A stretch of DNA of 44,904 nt. Source: an uncultured Dorea sp. (GTDB lineage Bacteria; Bacillota; Clostridia; Lachnospirales; Lachnospiraceae). Of the stretch, positions 1 to 7,168 are shown piece by piece (the stretch's first letter is position 1; each line of letters begins with the position of its first letter). Location of the stretch: the NCBI GenBank assembly GCA_910588745.1, contig CAJURK010000006.1:1-44904 (forward strand), read 5' to 3'. Below the pieces are notes generated by a model that was not told the origin of the DNA, did no database searches, and worked only from the letters and a program-made list of their open reading frames with translations. The position numbers and the translations under genes are program-made.

Positions 1-2
1 CC

Positions 3-257
3 TTTTGCAAAGTTGTCATACGCTATGCCGCTATCAACGCATGGCGCGACAGGAGCAGACGGCGGCAAAGAGAAATATCCTTTGAATACCTCACAGAAGA
101 AAAGTTCTACCCCCTAAGCACATCAGACGAATATTTCAAAGCACCCTACGAAGAACACCCCGTTACGATTTGCGGCCAGACAATCATACTCACCAATGGA
201 GAGCTTGCCGCCGCCCTGTTATCTTTGCCGGAGAAAAAACGGTTGAGAAAGCCATAG
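3..257 (+). pseudogene. Fragment of an ICE-type sigma-70-like factor
   Basis: An open frame enters from the left edge and encodes recognisable pieces such as VVIRYAAINAWRDRSRR, FEYLTEEKFYPL and GELAAALLSLPEKKR. These resemble, from memory, the small sigma-70-family factors carried by Tn916/Tn1549-like integrative elements of Firmicutes. In those proteins the LPEKKR segment leads into the region-4 helix-turn-helix. Here the frame instead runs into a stop within a few residues, so the DNA-binding half is missing. Immediately after, another frame ends in the tail IAALALIPYLTLPKG at about 301, as if two element genes were joined by a deletion. I infer a degraded element end. The start of the gene is outside the window. 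Confidence 0.6.
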
Positions 258-413
258 CCGCACTTGCTCTTATTCCCTACTTGACATTACCAAAAGGGTG
301 AATTTTAATATCAGAAAAAGTTTTTCTCAGAATTTTGAGGAATGGGGTATTACATGATGTTATGGAATTTTTTGAAGATCTAAATAATAGAAAATTTATA
401 CTGTAATATTATA

Positions 414-459
414 CGGCCGCGCCGGAGAGACAAATATAATTGTTCTTCGGCGCGGCCGC
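414..459. terminator. GC-rich inverted repeat, probable terminator of the GntR gene
   Basis: Arms CGGCCGCGCCGG and TTCGGCGCGGCCG pair over about 11-12 bases around an AT-rich loop. It lies just past the stop of the leftward GntR gene. Neither side has a strong T run, so it may act mainly as an mRNA 3' end stabiliser or a weak bidirectional terminator. Confidence 0.55.
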
Positions 460-486
460 TTGTAATGGAAATGGTTATTTTAATTA

Positions 487-1131
487 TTATAAATCTTCCA
501 GATTGATTCCTTTCGGGGTGTTCATATGCTGCAGAGTGGCCTCATAGACCTGCTCTACATTTCCAGTCTTCATGGCATTTAAAATCGCTCTGTGTTCCAT
601 ACAGGTATCGTCCATGCGGTCTTTATGAGCCAGGGAAAGAGCGGCCAGCCGCTGCATCCGGTACATATAAGCTTCAAAAATAGAAGAGAACTGGCTGTTA
701 GCGACATAGTTTATGACTTTGCGGTGAAACTGAAAATCATATTCAATAAAGTTCTGGATAGAGCGGCTGGTATGCATGATCTGTTCCATATCCAGCATTA
801 ACTTTTCAAGTTCTAACAGGAGCTTTCCGGCCCGGACCGTGGAAACGGTTTTCGCAATTTCGACCGTACAGTAACCTTCTAAAGCAGAACGGATCTGGAA
901 AGTCTCCGTCACATCTTTCTTCGATAACTGGTGAAGCTGAAATCCTTTGCTTGGAATGATGTCGATATAGCCTTCCTGCACCAGTCGGTGAACCGCGTCG
1001 CGGAAAGGGGTGCGGGAGATGCCTAGTTCCTTGGAAAGCTTGGTTTCGGAATATATGTTATTGTAGGCCAGCTTCTGACTTGCAATCAGTTTTTTTAAGT
1101 GTTCATAGGCTTGTTCATTGAGAGAAATCAT
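487..1131 (-). CDS. GntR-family regulator, FCD (FadR C-terminal) type
   Basis: Transcriptional regulator of 214 residues. The N-terminal winged helix is clear (SKELGISRTPFRDAVHRLVQEGY, residues about 33-55, with the usual SRTPxRxAxxxL pattern). The C-terminal all-helical FCD domain carries the expected metal-binding pattern D-x3-H (DFQFH) followed by EHRAIL and a late LQHM histidine. FCD regulators typically sense small carboxylic acids and repress catabolic operons. AAGAGGAGG lies 6 bases before the ATG. The gene points away from the four-carbon-acid genes that start at 2 kb, and a 14-bp palindrome with a GTATAC core in their promoter is a plausible operator for it. Effector unknown; a sugar acid or its product is inferred from the neighbours. 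Confidence 0.9.
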   Translation of the reverse strand: MISLNEQAYEHLKKLIASQKLAYNNIYSETKLSKELGISRTPFRDAVHRLVQEGYIDIIPSKGFQLHQLSKKDVTETFQIRSALEGYCTVEIAKTVSTVRAGKLLLELEKLMLDMEQIMHTSRSIQNFIEYDFQFHRKVINYVANSQFSSIFEAYMYRMQRLAALSLAHKDRMDDTCMEHRAILNAMKTGNVEQVYEATLQHMNTPKGINLEDL

Positions 1132-1242
1132 AGCGTATCCTCCTCTTTTGTCTATCTTAACACATCTGTTGGCTAATTCCTACAGAAATTGAACAAATAA
1201 TAACATATATTCTTTTGTTAAGCGTTGTCTGCGTATTCCGGC

Positions 1243-1647
1243 CTATCTGCCTCGTCCGCCCCGATAGCCGTTTCCGCCATAACCGTTGCCGCCGCCATAG
1301 CACGGGCCTGCTCCGGAAGCATAATTGTCACAGATACCGTCGCCGTTTGCGTCCGTATAGTTTCCTCCGCCGCCGTTTCCGGAAGCGTAGTTGTCACAAA
1401 CGCCGTCGCCGTTTGCGTCTACGTAGCCTCCGCCGCCGTTTCCGGAAGCGTAGTTGTCACAGATATCGTCGCCGTTTGCATCGGTATAAAAGCCGCCGCT
1501 TCCGGCATAATCACAAATACCGTCCAGGTTCTTGTCTATAAAATTCTGAGACTGCAAGGGACAGTGCGGTGGTGTAAAAGTATTGGCGGTTTCGATTGAC
1601 AGCAGTACTGCAGATGCTAAAGTTGCTGTTAATACTCCTTTGATCAT
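1243..1647 (-). CDS. Small secreted protein with TSP3-like calcium-binding repeats
   Basis: A 134-residue protein with a short hydrophobic N-terminus that looks like a signal peptide (TATLASAVLLSIETA). Three near-identical units of DANGDxxCDNYASG start at residues 56, 77 and 99, and a diverged one (DKNLDGICDY) at 38, about 18-22 residues apart and separated by Gly-rich linkers. The DxNxDGxxD loop matches the calcium-binding loops of thrombospondin type 3 and dockerin-like repeats. Each unit has one Cys. The C-terminus is Gly/Asn/Arg-rich. AAGGAGG precedes the ATG at good spacing. It is a monocistronic leftward gene. The function is not known; a calcium-stabilised extracellular or wall-associated role is inferred. 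The long frames on the opposite strand here are artefacts of the repeat. Confidence 0.75.
   Translation of the reverse strand: MIKGVLTATLASAVLLSIETANTFTPPHCPLQSQNFIDKNLDGICDYAGSGGFYTDANGDDICDNYASGNGGGGYVDANGDGVCDNYASGNGGGGNYTDANGDGICDNYASGAGPCYGGGNGYGGNGYRGGRGR
1410..1515 (-). repeat. Tandem coding repeats (Ca-binding loops)
   Basis: The DNA encoding the DANGDGxCDNYASG units repeats with a period near 60-66 bases and is highly similar between copies, especially over the coding sequence of CDNYASGNGGGG. The near identity at DNA level suggests recent duplication and a potential for copy-number change. Confidence 0.7.
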
Positions 1648-1885
1648 AATTTCCTCCTTGATGTAGTTGTTGCTTTATTCTGTTCTAATTATACATACGT
1701 TTTAAAGAGAACAATCCTTTCATTAAAAAAACATTTTTAGAAAAAAGATTTTTGTGCAAGAGAAAGGCGATGAAATTTTAAATTTCAGACGTTAATTAAA
1801 TAACAAACAAACACTGTATTTGTAGGTATTTTCAACAATTTTGAGGAGTGATTTTTAGTAAAAACAGAGAAAGGGATTTTAGGGA

Positions 1886-1919
1886 TTGACCGGTATACCG
1901 GTGTGCAGTAAAATATAAT
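1886..1919 (+). promoter_or_regulatory. Promoter and candidate GntR operator upstream of the dehydrogenase-kinase pair
   Basis: In the 377-base AT-rich gap before the dehydrogenase gene, a consensus TATAAT ends this region. TTGACC at its start is 22 bases away, longer than optimal. Between them lies the perfect 14-base palindrome ACCGGTATACCGGT (1889-1902). FCD-type GntR operators are commonly short palindromes with a GT-N2-AC or GTATAC core, so this fits the divergent GntR gene. The position, in the -35/-10 spacer, suits a repressor. Nothing else was recognised in this gap. Confidence 0.6.
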
Positions 1920-2024
1920 CAAGAAGTAACAAGTTCACAAAATATAACAGGGTAAAAAGAAGATAGTTCCGTGCAGAATTGGAAGTTTTCTGTTTATCCA
2001 ATCAAAGAAAAGGAGATGTGAAGT

Positions 2025-2912
2025 ATGAAGTTAGGATTTATTGGACTGGGTATTATGGGAAGGCCGATGGCAAAGAACCTCTTGAAGGCGGGGGAAGAGC
2101 TTTTGGTTGCGGATTTAAACAAAGAAGCTGTTGCTGACGTGGTGGCTGCGGGAGCTGAGGAGGCTTCTTACACAGAGATTGGCGAGCAGTGTGAAAGAAT
2201 TATCATTATGGTTCCAAGCGGGGCAATCTCAAAGTCAATACTGTTCGGCGAAGGCGGCGTTGCTTCCACAGTTAAGAAAGGCGCGGTTGTATGTGATATG
2301 AGTTCCGTAACTCCGGTTGAATCCCAGGAATGCTACGAGGGCTTAAAGAAACTGGGCGTTGGATTTGTAGACGCGCCGGTATCCGGAGGGGAGCCGGGAG
2401 CGGTCGCAGGTTCCCTTGCGATTATGGCGGGCGGCGACCAGGAAGATTTCGACGCGATGAAGAAGTATTTTGAGATCCTTGGAAATTCGGCTTTGTTAAT
2501 CGGGCCGTCCGGAAGCGGAAGCGTAACAAAACTGGCGAACCAGATTATTGTAAATAATAATATTGCAGTGGTTTCGGAGGCGTTTGTTCTTGCAACTAAG
2601 GCTGGGGCGGATCCGGAGAAGGTATACCAGGCAATCCGCGGCGGCCTTGCGGGAAGCGCCGTGCTTGACGCAAAGATTCCGATGATTATCGAGCGGAACT
2701 TTAAGCCGGGCGGACCGATCCGCATTAACCATAAGGATATTAAGAATGTTGTGAATACCGCCCATGCCATCGACGTACCGATTCCATATACGGCGCAGCT
2801 CTACGAGATCCTTCAGACCTTAAAGATTCACGGCCATATGGGAGACGACCACGGCGGAATCGTACAGTATTTTGAGAAACTTGCAGATGTAGAGGTTAAG
2901 AAGGCTGAGTAA
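2025..2912 (+). CDS. NAD(P)-dependent beta-hydroxyacid dehydrogenase, GarR/LtnD type
   Basis: Member of the 3-hydroxyisobutyrate dehydrogenase family, 295 residues, which is the normal length. The N-terminal Rossmann motif GLGIMG (7-12), the substrate-binding DAPVSGG (about 117-122) and the catalytic lysine K169 in GSGSVTKLANQI are all present. The family includes tartronate semialdehyde reductase (GarR) and L-threonate/D-erythronate dehydrogenases (LtnD/DenD). The immediately following DUF1537 kinase favours a 2-hydroxy four-carbon acid as substrate, oxidised to the 2-oxo acid. AAAGGAG lies before the ATG. Cytosolic. The precise substrate cannot be read from the sequence. Only 42 bases separate it from the kinase, so the two are probably co-transcribed. 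Confidence 0.85.
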   Translation: MKLGFIGLGIMGRPMAKNLLKAGEELLVADLNKEAVADVVAAGAEEASYTEIGEQCERIIIMVPSGAISKSILFGEGGVASTVKKGAVVCDMSSVTPVESQECYEGLKKLGVGFVDAPVSGGEPGAVAGSLAIMAGGDQEDFDAMKKYFEILGNSALLIGPSGSGSVTKLANQIIVNNNIAVVSEAFVLATKAGADPEKVYQAIRGGLAGSAVLDAKIPMIIERNFKPGGPIRINHKDIKNVVNTAHAIDVPIPYTAQLYEILQTLKIHGHMGDDHGGIVQYFEKLADVEVKKAE

Positions 2913-2954
2913 TAAGTGTAATCTGCCGGAAGAGAAAAGAAGGAGGACGTAACT

Positions 2955-4379
2955 ATGGCATTAGATGTAGGAGTATTAGCTTCCTATAAGAAGATTGACG
3001 AGACATATATCGACGGGCTGTTACAGAAAGAAATAGCTGCTAATCATAAGAAAATCGTAGTTTTGGACGACGATCCGACAGGAGTTCAGACGGTGCATGA
3101 TATTTCCGTATATACCAACTGGGAGAAGGACAGTATTCGTCAGGGCTTTGAGGAAGAGAACGACTTATTTTACGTACTGACCAATTCCAGGGGCTTTACG
3201 GTGGAGCAGACGACGAAAGCCCATCATGAGATTGCGGCGGTAGTGGATGAAGTGGCAAAGGAGACCGGGAAAGAATACATCTTCATCAGCAGGAGCGACA
3301 GCACGCTCCGGGGACATTTTCCGCTGGAGACAGAACTTTTGAAAGGCGATTATGAGAAAAATACCGGAAAAACCATTGACGGCGAGATTCTCTGCCCGTT
3401 TTTTAAGGAAGGCGGACGTTTTACCATTGATAATGTACATTATGTAAAATACGGCGACGAGCTGGTTCCGGCCAACGAGACGGAATTTGCAAAGGATAAG
3501 ACATTTGGCTACAGCGCAGAGACCATGCCGGAGTATGTAGAGGAGAAGACAAAGGGAGCGTACAAGGCGGGAGACGTAACCTGTATTTCCTTAGAGGATA
3601 TCCATAACATGGATATTGACAAAATGGAACAGCAGCTTCTGGCGGTTAAGGATTTCAACAAAGTTATTGTAAACGCAGTGGATTACGCGGATGTAAAGGT
3701 GTTCTGCGTGGCGCTTTATCGGGCGATGGCGAAGGGCAAGGTATTTATGTTCCGTACGGCCGCCGCTATTGTAAAAGTAATGGGCGGCGTATCAGACCAA
3801 CCGCTGCTTACCAGAGGACAGATGGTGGTAAAGGAGACTTCAAACGGCGGTATCGTTGTCGTAGGTTCTCATACGGATAAGACGACCAAACAGGTAGAAT
3901 GTTTAAAAGAGCTTTCCGATATTGAATTTATCGAATTGGATGCAACGCTGGTAAAGGACGACGCGGCATTTGAGGCGGAAGTGCAGAGGTGTCTGTCGGC
4001 GGAGGAAGCATGCATTAAGGCTGGAAAAACGGTGTGCTGCTATACGACCCGTGCGCTGATTACCGCGGATACCGGGGACAAGGAGGATGAGCTGAGACTT
4101 TCTGTGAAGATTTCGGACGCAGTACAGTCTTTGGTAGGTCGCCTCAGCATTACGCCAAGCTTTGTCATTGCCAAGGGCGGCATTACCTCAAGCGATGTGG
4201 GAACCAAAGCGCTGGCGGTAAAGAAAGCCAATGTATTAGGGCAGATCAGGCCGGGGATTCCGGTATGGCAGACAGGGGAGGAAAGCAAGTTCCCAATGAC
4301 GCCTTACATCATTTTCCCGGGAAATGTGGGGGAAATTACGACCTTAAAGGAAGCAGTTGAAGTATTAATGAACAAATAA
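2955..4379 (+). CDS. Four-carbon acid sugar kinase (DUF1537), OtnK-like
   Basis: A 474-residue kinase of the DUF1537 family, now known to phosphorylate the terminal hydroxyl of threonate, erythronate or their 3-oxo derivatives. The N-terminal signature LDDDPTGVQTVHD (38-50), the SDSTLRGHFPLE segment and the C-terminal nucleotide-binding region with AKGGITSSDVG and FPGNVG are intact. An AGGAGG site lies 8 bases before the ATG. It pairs with the upstream dehydrogenase in one transcription unit. A second, quite different DUF1537 kinase follows at 4.6 kb. Whether this one acts on a 3-oxo-tetronate (the OtnK role) or directly on an aldonate is not determined. Confidence 0.9.
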   Translation: MALDVGVLASYKKIDETYIDGLLQKEIAANHKKIVVLDDDPTGVQTVHDISVYTNWEKDSIRQGFEEENDLFYVLTNSRGFTVEQTTKAHHEIAAVVDEVAKETGKEYIFISRSDSTLRGHFPLETELLKGDYEKNTGKTIDGEILCPFFKEGGRFTIDNVHYVKYGDELVPANETEFAKDKTFGYSAETMPEYVEEKTKGAYKAGDVTCISLEDIHNMDIDKMEQQLLAVKDFNKVIVNAVDYADVKVFCVALYRAMAKGKVFMFRTAAAIVKVMGGVSDQPLLTRGQMVVKETSNGGIVVVGSHTDKTTKQVECLKELSDIEFIELDATLVKDDAAFEAEVQRCLSAEEACIKAGKTVCCYTTRALITADTGDKEDELRLSVKISDAVQSLVGRLSITPSFVIAKGGITSSDVGTKALAVKKANVLGQIRPGIPVWQTGEESKFPMTPYIIFPGNVGEITTLKEAVEVLMNK

Positions 4380-4386
4380 ACAAAAA

Positions 4387-4411
4387 CGAACAAAATGTTT
4401 GCTATTGTTCG
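4387..4411. repeat. CGAACAA inverted repeat
   Basis: CGAACAA and TTGTTCG face each other across 11 bases, just after the first kinase gene. The same half-site recurs at the promoter of the second kinase. See the operator entry there. Confidence 0.5.
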
Positions 4412-4525
4412 CAAAATATTTTTAAAATGTCCTTTATTTTACAAAAAACTTTCCAGGAATGGAAGAAGTTTTGTGAAAGGTGAATAATAGATTTGTAAAT
4501 TATGATGGGAAAGCAATAGTTTTGA

Positions 4526-4554
4526 TTGACAAAAACGAACAACAGGAGTACAAT
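4526..4554 (+). promoter_or_regulatory. Sigma-A promoter of the second kinase-pdxA2-gntP unit
   Basis: TTGACA and TACAAT are separated by exactly 17 bases, a near-consensus housekeeping promoter. It shows that the second kinase group is a transcription unit separate from the dehydrogenase-kinase pair. Confidence 0.75.
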
Positions 4555-4572
4555 AGAAACAGAAATGAACAA
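4536..4572 (+). promoter_or_regulatory. Direct GAACAA repeats, candidate DeoR operator
   Basis: ACGAACAACA lies within the promoter spacer and ATGAACAACA about 20 bases past the -10; the GAACAA cores start exactly 30 bases apart, about three helical turns. An inverted copy pair sits 150 bases upstream. The CGAACA half-site resembles that of the DeoR-family repressor GlpR. The DeoR-family gene at the end of this locus is the natural candidate to bind here. Confidence 0.5.
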
Positions 4573-4604
4573 CAAAGTGTTTTATGATGAAAGGAGCTTT
4601 AACC

Positions 4605-5909
4605 ATGCCGCAGTGTGTAGTGATTGCAGACGATCTGACGGGGGCTAATGCGACGGGCGTACTTCTGAAGAAGATGGATTACAAAGCCTTTACCGTGATG
4701 AATTCAGAGCGCATTGAGCTGTCGTCTATATCGGATTGCGACTGTGTGCTGTATCCTACGGACAGCAGGGGGGTTGACCCGGAGATTGCCTATAACCGGG
4801 TACAGAATGTTTGTAACCTGTTAAAGAACGACGAGGTCAGGGTCTATTCTAAGCGGATAGACAGTACTCTTCGGGGGAATTTGGGGAGCGAGACGGACGC
4901 GATGTTAGACTGTCTGGGCGAGGACTATGTGGCCGTTGTGGCGCCTTGCTTTCCTTCTTCCGGGCGGATCGTAATCGGAGGCTATATGCTTGTGAACGGC
5001 CTGCCCCTGCACAAGACGGATATTGCCATTGACCCAAAGACGCCAGTGAAGGTGTCGGAGGCGGCGGTTCTGTTTCAGGAGCAGAGCAAGTACAAGGTAT
5101 CTTCGATCTTGATGAAGGATATGATGCACGGAGTCCATTATTTGTCCTATCTGATGAATACATATATTGCGGAAGGAAGCAGGATCCTTGTCTGCGACTG
5201 TGTGACGCAGGAGGATTTGGATTTGATCGCGGATGCGGTGATTGCAAGCAAACTGAAAGCTGTAGCGGTAGATCCGGGCGTATTTACGGCGACCCTTGCT
5301 AGAAAGCTGATTGTTCCCGCGGAAAGAGAGAGCAAAAGCAGGATCTTAGCGGTGGTGGGAAGCGTGAACCCTCATACCCAGAAACAGATGGAAGAGTTGT
5401 GGCTGTCCCAGAAGACGTATAATGTGTTTGTGAAAACCAAGGAACTTTTGGAGGATGAGGACCGCAGGCAGGCGGAGATTAACCGTGTGGCGGATGAGAT
5501 TCTAAGTAAATGCAGCCGCAATATGGTATCTACGGTGACCGGAGACGGGATTTATCCCGAGAACCGGATTGATTTTAAGCCTTACATGGAGCGTTACCAG
5601 GCTACGATGGATGAAGTAACGGGGATGATCAATGCCGGGCTTGCAGAGATTACTTACCGGATTTTTAAAGCGGAGCCATCCTTTCGGGGATTGTATACCA
5701 GCGGCGGCGATGTGACTGTTTCTGTGTGTGAACGCTTCCAGACGGCGGGGCTTAATCTTGAGGATGAAGTGCTTCCCCTTGCGGCTTACGGCCAGTTTTT
5801 AAAAGGCGAGTTTGAGGGCGTGCATATTATTACCAAAGGCGGAAGCCAGGGTGGAAGCGACGCGATTAACCGCTGTATTACTTATCTAAAAGAGAAGCTG
5901 TATATCTAA
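4605..5909 (+). CDS. Four-carbon acid sugar kinase (DUF1537), DtnK-like
   Basis: Second DUF1537 kinase, 434 residues from the chosen start. ATG 4605 is preferred over the in-frame ATG at 4584 because the ribosome site GAAAGGAG lies between the two and is 8 bases before 4605. The N-terminal IADDLTGANATG (7-18), the SKRIDSTLRGNLG segment and the C-terminal TSGGDVT and TKGGSQGG loops define the family. It sits directly before pdxA2, the arrangement of the D-threonate (or erythronate) route in which the kinase makes the 4-phosphate and PdxA2 oxidises it to a product that decarboxylates to dihydroxyacetone phosphate. It is strongly diverged from the first kinase, so recent duplication is unlikely. 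Confidence 0.88.
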   Translation: MPQCVVIADDLTGANATGVLLKKMDYKAFTVMNSERIELSSISDCDCVLYPTDSRGVDPEIAYNRVQNVCNLLKNDEVRVYSKRIDSTLRGNLGSETDAMLDCLGEDYVAVVAPCFPSSGRIVIGGYMLVNGLPLHKTDIAIDPKTPVKVSEAAVLFQEQSKYKVSSILMKDMMHGVHYLSYLMNTYIAEGSRILVCDCVTQEDLDLIADAVIASKLKAVAVDPGVFTATLARKLIVPAERESKSRILAVVGSVNPHTQKQMEELWLSQKTYNVFVKTKELLEDEDRRQAEINRVADEILSKCSRNMVSTVTGDGIYPENRIDFKPYMERYQATMDEVTGMINAGLAEITYRIFKAEPSFRGLYTSGGDVTVSVCERFQTAGLNLEDEVLPLAAYGQFLKGEFEGVHIITKGGSQGGSDAINRCITYLKEKLYI

Positions 5910-5955
5910 TCATAAAATGCAACCGTACTATTTTGTCAAAGGAGGACGAATCATT

Positions 5956-6954
5956 ATGAGCAAATCAATCATCGCGGTACCAATTGGAGATCCGGCGGGA
6001 GTCGGACCCGAAATTGTAGCAAAATCAGTCGCCGCAAAGGAAGTATTCAACGCGGCTGACTGCGTTATTGTCGGAGATAAGACGATTATGGAAAACGCCA
6101 TCAAAATCAGCGGAGTTTCTTTACGCATCAATGTGATTGAGAACATTGAGGACGGCGATTTCCGTGAGGGAGTTTTGAATCTCATTGATTTAGGCAATAT
6201 TGACATGGCTAAATTTGAATTTGGCAAGGTCAATGGGATGTGCGGCCAAGCTGCATATCAATATATTGCAAAGTGTATTGAGCTTGCAAATGAAGGCAAG
6301 GTCGATGCAGTGGCGACCACACCAATCAACAAGGAGTCATTAAGGGCAGGAAACATTAATTTCATCGGACATACGGAGATTTTCGGCGCGCTTACGAATA
6401 CTGAGGATCCCCTTACCATGTTCGAGACAAATGGAATGCGGGTGTTCTTCTTGACCAGGCATGTATCCCTGCGCGAGATGCTGGACATGATCACAAAAGA
6501 GAGGATTATTGATTATGTGAAGCGGTGTACGGAGGCTCTTGAAAAGCTTGGTGTGAAAGACGGTACGATGGCGATTGCCGGACTGAATCCCCACAGCGGA
6601 GAGCATGGTCTCTTTGGCTGGGAAGAAGTGAATGAAATTACGCCGGCAATCGAGGAACTTAAGAAAGAGGGATATAAGGTTGTGGGGCCGATTGGGGCAG
6701 ACTCCGTTTTCCACCAGGCGGCAATCGGAAAGTACAACAGCGTACTCTCTTTGTATCATGACCAGGGTCATATTGCAACAAAGACGCTCGATTTTGAGAA
6801 GACGATTGCGATTACCAACGGCATGCCGATTCTTCGTACGTCGGTTGACCACGGTACTGCGTTTGATATTGCCGGAAAGGGCATTGTCAGCGCGGTTAGC
6901 ATGATCGAGGCTATTTTACTTGCGGCGAAATACGCGCCGAACTTTGTATCGTAG
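5956..6954 (+). CDS. pdxA2: 4-hydroxythreonine-4-phosphate dehydrogenase family, PdxA2
   Basis: PdxA-family metal- and NAD-dependent dehydrogenase, 332 residues. The start is ATG 5956, with AAAGGAGG 10 bases upstream; an earlier in-frame ATG at 5917 has no ribosome site and would add a non-family leader. The N-terminus IAVPIGDPAGVGPEI, GHTEIFG (from 138), NPHSGE and LYHDQGH are typical; the metal-binding histidines correspond to H169, H213 and H268. No pdxJ or other pyridoxine genes are nearby. The DUF1537 kinase just upstream and the permease downstream point to the catabolic PdxA2 role: oxidation of threonate/erythronate 4-phosphate to dihydroxyacetone phosphate and CO2. Confidence 0.88.
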   Translation: MSKSIIAVPIGDPAGVGPEIVAKSVAAKEVFNAADCVIVGDKTIMENAIKISGVSLRINVIENIEDGDFREGVLNLIDLGNIDMAKFEFGKVNGMCGQAAYQYIAKCIELANEGKVDAVATTPINKESLRAGNINFIGHTEIFGALTNTEDPLTMFETNGMRVFFLTRHVSLREMLDMITKERIIDYVKRCTEALEKLGVKDGTMAIAGLNPHSGEHGLFGWEEVNEITPAIEELKKEGYKVVGPIGADSVFHQAAIGKYNSVLSLYHDQGHIATKTLDFEKTIAITNGMPILRTSVDHGTAFDIAGKGIVSAVSMIEAILLAAKYAPNFVS

Positions 6955-7030
6955 GAACCGATAAAAGGGTTATTGCGGTGCGGGAGGCTTCGCATCTGCC
7001 GGAAAGTTTCTGGCGGGATGCGGAGAAGTT

Positions 7031-7058
7031 TGTAACATGGATGCATTGTTACATTTTT
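7031..7058 (+). other. Short inverted repeat followed by T run in the pdxA2-gntP gap
   Basis: TGTAACA and TGTTACA pair across 9 bases and are followed by TTTTT. It may be a weak or partial terminator that lowers permease expression relative to pdxA2; the stem is short and AT-rich, so this is tentative. Confidence 0.3.
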
Positions 7059-7168
7059 CAAAAGAAAAGTGTTCCTTTATAAGAGATTGCCTGCCGGGAG
7101 GGCAGATCAGAGTCCGAAACGGCAGGATTCCTATGGGAATGCGAGAGAGGAAGAGGAGGTAAAATTGT

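Noticed and set aside
1215..1599. Long rightward open frames opposite the Ca-binding repeat gene
   Set aside because: They are low-complexity shadows created by the repeat; one is an Arg-rich and the other an Ala/Val-rich string with no ribosome site.
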